DNA of 9,550 bases from Candidatus Woesearchaeota archaeon. GTDB lineage: Archaea > Nanobdellota > Nanobdellia > SCGC-AAA011-G17 > GW2011-AR20. The stretch is from contig JAGVZC010000027.1 in NCBI GenBank assembly GCA_018302885.1, positions 1 to 9,550 on the forward strand. Reading direction: 5' to 3'. The position numbers were made by a program, and so were the translations under genes. This document shows positions 7,022-9,550 of this stretch, one piece after another. Each line of letters starts with the position of its first letter. Position 1 is the first letter of the stretch. The notes beneath the pieces are model-generated. The model was not told the DNA's origin and ran no database searches. It saw only the letters and a list, made by a program, of their open reading frames with translations.

Positions 7022-7344
7022 TTTCTATTCTGTGTTAATCTCCTTGCTTCAATTTCAGTTTCTCTTAGCATAAGAATGTCGCCAACCCTTACAGGCCCTT
7101 TTACATTTCTTCTTAATATCTTTCCTTCATCCCTTCCATCAAGAACTTTGCATCTTACCTGTGTTGCTTCCCCTCTTGTCCCTGTTCTTCCTATTATTTC
7201 CTCAACAGTTGCAGGATAAGCATGAGAAAACAATCCGCCAGTTTCCTGTGTGAATTTTATTTTTTCCTTGGATGATACAATCCCTTTTTTTTCTCTTCTT
7301 TTCTCTTTTCTCTCTTGTTTTTTTTCTTTCTTATTCTTGACCAT
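7018..7344 (-). CDS. rps28e: Ribosomal protein eS28 (S28e) with a basic N-terminal extension
   Basis: A 108-residue small-subunit ribosomal protein. The conserved body begins near residue 43 ([17 protein letters not shown]) and runs through [36 protein letters not shown], the diagnostic eS28 OB-fold and C-terminal signature. Most archaeal eS28 proteins have about 70 residues; here about 42 more precede the body, the first 20 nearly all Lys, Arg and Glu ([17 protein letters not shown]). The extension is kept because the only in-frame ATG ahead of the body is at 7344, one base after the L7Ae stop, as expected in a tight operon. A TTG at residue 38 would give a standard-length protein and cannot be excluded. 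The tail could reach into rRNA like other basic ribosomal extensions. Confidence 0.93.
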   Translation of the reverse strand: MVKNKKEKKQERKEKRREKKGIVSSKEKIKFTQETGGLFSHAYPATVEEIIGRTGTRGEATQVRCKVLDGRDEGKILRRNVKGPVRVGDILMLRETEIEARRLTQNRK

Positions 7345-7345
7345 T

Positions 7346-7687
7346 CTACTTGCTTAATTTGATTCTTATTTCTTTTATTATATTCAGGGCATCTCCTTCT
7401 TTAACAACAGCAACTGCAGAGCTTCCAACCGGCAATCCAGCTGCTGCACCTAAATCTTCTTTGTTTTCAACAAGAACATATGGAACGTCTTTTTCCTTGC
7501 ATAAAGGCTCCAGATGCATAATAACTTCCTTTGGATTGACATTTTTAGCAACAACAACTAATTTAGCATTTCCCCTTTCAATAATCTTTGTTACTTCATT
7601 TGTTCCTTTTTTTATCTTACCTGATTTTCTAGCTAGCTCTATAGCTTCATAAGCCTTATCTTGTATTTCTTTTGTGACTTCAGCCAT
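7346..7687 (-). CDS. rpl7ae: Ribosomal protein L7Ae, k-turn RNA-binding
   Basis: A 113-residue protein that binds kink-turns in the large subunit rRNA and, in archaea, in box C/D and H/ACA guide RNPs and RNase P. The RNA-recognition segment [20 protein letters not shown] and the later [17 protein letters not shown] are both diagnostic. The start is set at 7687 (MAEVTKE...) because GGAGGT lies at 7696-7701, eight bases upstream, and a TATA box lies at 7733-7741. A longer open frame to 7807 runs back through this promoter and is not coding. It is the first gene of the L7Ae-eS28-eL24-NDK operon; eS28 follows after one base. The length is slightly below the roughly 120 residues of many homologues, mainly at the N-terminus. 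Confidence 0.96.
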   Translation of the reverse strand: MAEVTKEIQDKAYEAIELARKSGKIKKGTNEVTKIIERGNAKLVVVAKNVNPKEVIMHLEPLCKEKDVPYVLVENKEDLGAAAGLPVGSSAVAVVKEGDALNIIKEIRIKLSK

Positions 7688-7695
7688 TTTGATAT

Positions 7696-7701
7696 ACCTC
7701 C
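7696..7701 (-). promoter_or_regulatory. Shine-Dalgarno site that decides the L7Ae start
   Basis: The minus strand reads GGAGGT eight bases ahead of the ATG at 7687. A near-perfect match to the 16S anti-Shine-Dalgarno here rejects the upstream ATG at 7807. Confidence 0.8.
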
Positions 7702-7730
7702 AGTATGATTTATTACAAAGAACAAAAAAA

Positions 7731-7745
7731 GGATTTATAAAGGTT
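7731..7745 (-). promoter_or_regulatory. BRE/TATA promoter of the L7Ae-eS28-eL24-NDK operon
   Basis: The minus strand reads AACC followed by TTTATAAAT, a strong archaeal BRE/TATA combination. Transcription would begin near 7711, giving a leader of about 24 bases that includes the GGAGGT site. Confidence 0.65.
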
Positions 7746-7792
7746 ATGCTACTAATGTCTATTCTGCTCTTTTTGTTTATTAATATTATCAA

Positions 7793-7803
7793 AATATTTA
7801 AAA
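7793..7803 (+). promoter_or_regulatory. TATA box of the tRNA gene
   Basis: AATATTTAAAA is centred about 30 bases ahead of the first tRNA base at 7829, the spacing expected for a short 5' leader removed by RNase P. Confidence 0.5.
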
Positions 7804-7828
7804 ACAAACTTAAATTAGTTTTTCTTAA

Positions 7829-7929
7829 GGGCTCGTAGCTTAGTTTGGGAGAGCACTGGTCTTATACGACTGCCTTTGGCAACAATCTAGGAAAGCCAGA
7901 GGTCCGGAGTTCAAATCTCCGCGAGCCCA
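7829..7929 (+). tRNA. tRNA-Ile with anticodon UAU, containing a 27-base intron
   Basis: All arms fold. Acceptor GGGCTCG (7829-7835) pairs with CGAGCCC (7922-7928), with A73 at 7929. The D arm is GCTT/GAGC, the anticodon stem CTGGT (7856-7860)/GCCAG (7895-7899), the variable loop AGGTC, and the T arm CGGAG-TTCAAAT-CTCCG. No CCA is encoded. With the intron at the canonical 37/38 site the loop reads C-U-UAU-A-A, so the anticodon is UAU (7863-7865), decoding AUA. The body resembles archaeal tRNA-Ile(GAU), especially the acceptor, TAGCTTAG D arm and AGGTCCGGAGTTCAAATCTCCG 3' half features, which supports isoleucine identity. Most archaea read AUA with a CAU tRNA modified to agmatidine, so UAU is unusual. 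A T-run follows at 7937-7942. The methyltransferase gene on the other strand ends one base away. Confidence 0.88.
7867..7893 (+). other. tRNA intron with bulge-helix-bulge splice site
   Basis: The 27-base intron lies between tRNA positions 37 and 38. The splice motif can be drawn exactly: three-base bulge TAC (7865-7867), four-pair helix CTTA (7861-7864) with TAGG (7888-7891), and three-base bulge AAA (7892-7894) next to the anticodon stem. Cutting after the second base of each bulge gives these boundaries. The outer intron helix is GACTG/CAATC with one mismatch. This is the substrate of the archaeal tRNA splicing endonuclease. Confidence 0.8.
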
Positions 7930-7930
7930 C

Positions 7931-8821
7931 TTACAATTTTTTAATCTTGGCAACAAAAAATCCTTCTGTATTGTTGTCCTGTGGCCATATTCTTACACAA
8001 TTTTTGATTTCAGAATTGTACTCTTTGCCTTCAAACTCCAAAACAGCATCAGAAGTTTTCAATCCTTTGAACTTAATCTTCTCAACCTTTGCATTTTCAT
8101 ATCTGTTCAATAAAAAATTTATAACCCCCTCATTTTCTTCAGGCTCAAGGCTGCATGTTGAATAAATAAGGCTTTCCCCATTATTTAGAATATTGAACGC
8201 ATTGTTTATCAGCCCCCTTTGATCAGAGGCTAATTTCCTAATCATGTTTGGATTATATATGTCAACTGTCTTTGGTGATTTTCTTATTGTTCCTGTTCCT
8301 GAACATGGAGCATCCAATAATATGGAATCAAATTTCTCCTTTATGAAATATCCTTTCATGTTTGTAATTACAGTGTTGGTAACACCCAATCTTTGCAGAT
8401 TAAGGCTCAGTGCTTTTAACCTGATGTAATTTGGATCATTTGCAATCAACAAGCCTTTATTTTTCATTATTGCTGCAATTTGCCCTGTCTTGCTTCCGGG
8501 AGCAGCAGCCATGTCAAGCATCTTGTCTTTTATATCCAGAACTAATGGGGGCAGCATTGAAGCAGCTTCCTGAACATAGAAATATCCGAGGAAATGCTCA
8601 TTTAGATTTCCTAATGTGATTTTATTTTTTACAAAAAATCCTTCATCGCACCATTTTATCCTTTCCAATTCCAGATTTGTTCTTTTCAGGAAATCCTTCA
8701 CAGAAATTTTTAGTGTGTTTATCCTTATTGACTTTCTTAAATCAATTAAGCAGTATTCCTTGAATTCTTCAATGTCTGTCAGTTTGCTGTATCTGTCAAT
8801 AAAATTTTTCTTGAATTTCAT
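7931..8821 (-). CDS. NOL1/NOP2/Sun-family RNA m5C methyltransferase
   Basis: A 296-residue SAM-dependent enzyme that puts a methyl group on C5 of cytosine in RNA, most likely tRNA as for archaeal Trm4-like proteins, although rRNA cannot be excluded. The N-terminal part (about 1-95) carries the RINTLK segment and FYVQEAASMLPP typical of the family. The SAM site is MLDMAAAPGSKTGQIA (101-116), with acidic AND at 127-129. DAPCSGTG (170-177) holds C173, needed for product release, and YSTCSLEPEENE (220-231) holds the nucleophile C223. The protein closes with RIWPQDNNTEGFFVAKIKK, the normal family end. There is no PUA domain in the visible length. The ATG at 8821 is about 26 bases from a TATA box, so the message may be leaderless. 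The stop lies one base from the 3' end of the convergent tRNA gene. Confidence 0.95.
   Translation of the reverse strand: MKFKKNFIDRYSKLTDIEEFKEYCLIDLRKSIRINTLKISVKDFLKRTNLELERIKWCDEGFFVKNKITLGNLNEHFLGYFYVQEAASMLPPLVLDIKDKMLDMAAAPGSKTGQIAAIMKNKGLLIANDPNYIRLKALSLNLQRLGVTNTVITNMKGYFIKEKFDSILLDAPCSGTGTIRKSPKTVDIYNPNMIRKLASDQRGLINNAFNILNNGESLIYSTCSLEPEENEGVINFLLNRYENAKVEKIKFKGLKTSDAVLEFEGKEYNSEIKNCVRIWPQDNNTEGFFVAKIKKL
7937..7942 (+). terminator. T-run terminator of the tRNA gene
   Basis: Six T follow the tRNA 3' end by seven bases. On the other strand they are the Lys codons at the end of the methyltransferase gene, so one sequence serves both purposes. Confidence 0.4.
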
Positions 8822-8839
8822 TTTTGCATTAAAAGTAAC

Positions 8840-8857
8840 CTTTTTATATTAATATAA
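8840..8857. promoter_or_regulatory. Palindromic A/T core shared by two divergent promoters
   Basis: TTATATTAATATAA at 8844-8857 is a perfect 14-base palindrome. Read on the minus strand it gives TAATATAAA centred about 26 bases ahead of the methyltransferase ATG at 8821. Read on the plus strand, AACC plus TTTTTATATT is a BRE/TATA that would start a transcript near 8872, ahead of the ribosome binding site of the small membrane protein. One element may therefore serve both genes. Confidence 0.4.
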
Positions 8858-8889
8858 CTATCTAATTTTATAATCTTTTAATAAAAAAA

Positions 8890-8896
8890 GGAGGTG
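8890..8896 (+). promoter_or_regulatory. Shine-Dalgarno site of the small membrane protein
   Basis: GGAGGTG is a near-complete Shine-Dalgarno match, nine bases ahead of the first of two adjacent ATG codons (8906 and 8909). It is the main reason to accept the short reading frame as a gene. Confidence 0.75.
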
Positions 8897-8905
8897 TATT
8901 GGAAG

Positions 8906-9058
8906 ATGATGGGAAAATGTCCAGCTTGGGTTGCTTGGGTAACTCTAATTGCAGGTATTCTATACCTATTGGCTGACTTGTCAGTATTTAACTGGGGAAT
9001 TAACTGGTGGACAGCAGCATTTATTTTAATGGGCTTATCTTGGGTAACCAATAAATAA
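8906..9058 (+). CDS. Small tryptophan-rich two-helix membrane protein (50 residues)
   Basis: Not recognised as a named family. The translation starts MMGKCPAWVAWVTLIAGILY and ends GLSWVTNK. Two hydrophobic segments (about residues 8-25 and 33-46) are joined by a short link with one Asp and an Asn (ADLSVFNWGINWW), which predicts a helical hairpin in the membrane. Six Trp and one Cys in 50 residues is striking. A strong GGAGGTG precedes it, the frame closes with TAA and a T-rich terminator follows at once, so the gene is complete and expressed alone. ATG 8909 is equally possible and removes one Met. Similar tiny Trp-rich hairpin proteins seem common in A+T-rich archaeal genomes, but this is recollection and not a demonstrated match. 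No function is proposed. Confidence 0.75.
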   Translation: MMGKCPAWVAWVTLIAGILYLLADLSVFNWGINWWTAAFILMGLSWVTNK

Positions 9059-9059
9059 A

Positions 9060-9081
9060 CCCTTTTTTTTATTTTTTTATT
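9060..9081 (+). terminator. T-rich terminator after the small membrane protein
   Basis: Eight T, an A and seven more T follow the TAA at 9058 within a few bases. This is a strong archaeal oligo-T termination signal and separates the gene from the next one. Confidence 0.6.
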
Positions 9082-9093
9082 CTAAATAGCAAG

Positions 9094-9105
9094 TCTTTTA
9101 AATAA
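9094..9105 (+). promoter_or_regulatory. TATA box of the last gene
   Basis: TCTTTTAAATAA is centred about 40 bases ahead of the ATG at 9141. Transcription would begin near 9126, next to the AAGGGGGT ribosome binding site at 9126-9133, which is seven bases from the ATG. Confidence 0.45.
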
Positions 9106-9140
9106 TTACTTTATTAAAATAAGATAAGGGGGTACTAATC

Positions 9141-9550
9141 ATGGCGAAAAAGATAAATATGTGGCAGGTGGCAGCCGTTGTTTTTGGAGTTTTGTTTCTG
9201 CTTTCTATATTCAATGTTTTTAGTTTTAGTGGATCAACAACAAAGATAACAGGAAATGCTGTTAGTTATATAAATGAAAATTTATTATCACAGCAGGGTG
9301 TTGAAGCAACCGTGGTAAGTTCAGAAAAGACAAATGGTGTTATAAGAACAACATTAAATATTGACGGACAAATTCAGGATGTTTATGTATCAACTGATGG
9401 AACATTGTTGTTTCCTGCAGCAATTCCTCTAACTGATTCTCAGGTAATAGCAGCAACAGGTGCAGCAGTAGTATCACAGGTAAGTCCAGGTGATATTCTG
9501 GAAGTCTCTGCATCAAGCGGTGTTTCAATTGGTCCAGAAGATGCGGAAAT
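9141..9550 (+). CDS. Membrane-anchored extracytoplasmic protein, probably DsbA-like, 3' end cut
   Basis: The first 136 residues are visible. A short basic start (MAKKINMWQ) leads into one hydrophobic helix (about 9-30), so the protein is a signal-anchored or secreted one with its body outside the membrane. Residues about 36-90 form a small alpha/beta domain: NAVSYINENLLSQQGVEATV, then strands around TNGVIRTTLNIDGQIQDVYVSTDGTLLFP. The final visible stretch, DILEVSASSGVSIGPEDAE, resembles the link that leads into the thioredoxin fold of archaeal DsbA-family thiol oxidoreductases, where a CxxC motif would be expected about 15 residues further on, outside the window. The redox role is therefore inferred, not seen. 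No Cys is present in the visible part. The start is supported by AAGGGGGT seven bases upstream and by the TATA box at 9094-9105. Confidence 0.6.
   Translation, partial: MAKKINMWQVAAVVFGVLFLLSIFNVFSFSGSTTKITGNAVSYINENLLSQQGVEATVVSSEKTNGVIRTTLNIDGQIQDVYVSTDGTLLFPAAIPLTDSQVIAATGAAVVSQVSPGDILEVSASSGVSIGPEDAE

Noticed and set aside
7688..7807. Forty-residue N-terminal extension of L7Ae from an ATG at 7807
   Set aside because: The stretch contains a strong TATA box (7733-7741) and a GGAGGT site placed for the ATG at 7687; its translation is hydrophobic and unlike any L7Ae N-terminus.
7845..8165. 106-residue plus-strand open frame
   Set aside because: It begins inside the tRNA and runs antisense to the methyltransferase, whose motifs are all intact; it is a shadow frame.
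9340..9528. 62-residue minus-strand open frame
   Set aside because: It is antisense to the last gene, has Leu/Pro-rich composition typical of a shadow frame and no start signals.
1..9550. CRISPR array, insertion sequence, toxin-antitoxin pair or defence island
   Set aside because: I saw no direct-repeat arrays, no terminal inverted repeats, no transposase, nuclease or toxin-like genes; the content is mainly core genes with a few small unknown ones.

Overview
The window looks like a chromosomal segment of an A+T-rich archaeon, most likely a DPANN lineage of the Woesearchaeota/Pacearchaeota type (that level is inference). The archaeal assignment rests on a group II chaperonin (thermosome), an archaeal ATP-dependent DNA ligase, an L7Ae-eS28-eL24-NDK operon, a TrmB-type regulator, BRE/TATA promoters about 25 bases ahead of several starts, and a tRNA whose intron has a bulge-helix-bulge. 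No mobile element, CRISPR array or rRNA is visible, and no stretch above 300 bases lacks a gene.

Layout. 1-1497 (-): DNA ligase, cut at its C-terminus by the window edge. 1606-2703 (+): divergent malate/lactate dehydrogenase-like protein. 2700-3422 (-): TrmB-like regulator, overlapping the dehydrogenase stop by four bases. 3523-3693 (+): very acidic 56-residue protein, divergent from the regulator, with an inverted repeat between them. 3818-4348, 4351-5958 and 5960-6346 (+): a tight three-gene unit of an unknown protein, the thermosome and a stand-alone receiver-like protein. 6352-7687 (-): operon of L7Ae, eS28, eL24 and nucleoside diphosphate kinase. 7829-7929 (+): intron-containing tRNA read here as tRNA-Ile(UAU). 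7931-8821 (-): NOL1/NOP2/Sun m5C methyltransferase. 8906-9058 (+): 50-residue two-helix membrane protein. 9141-9550 (+): start of a membrane-anchored extracytoplasmic protein, probably DsbA-like.

How the genes fit together. Most of the window is core information processing and protein quality control: DNA joining, ribosome parts, tRNA and RNA methylation, folding and NTP balance. The less ordinary parts are the two unknown or degenerate genes flanking the thermosome, the UAU isoleucine tRNA, the basic N-terminal extension on eS28, the off-consensus dehydrogenase with NADP-like signature, and two small unlisted-type genes (56 and 50 residues). Two initiation styles appear side by side: probable leaderless starts (ligase, regulator, methyltransferase, unknown protein at 3818) and Shine-Dalgarno starts (L7Ae, thermosome, both small proteins, the last gene). 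No clear new defence or mobile system is present.
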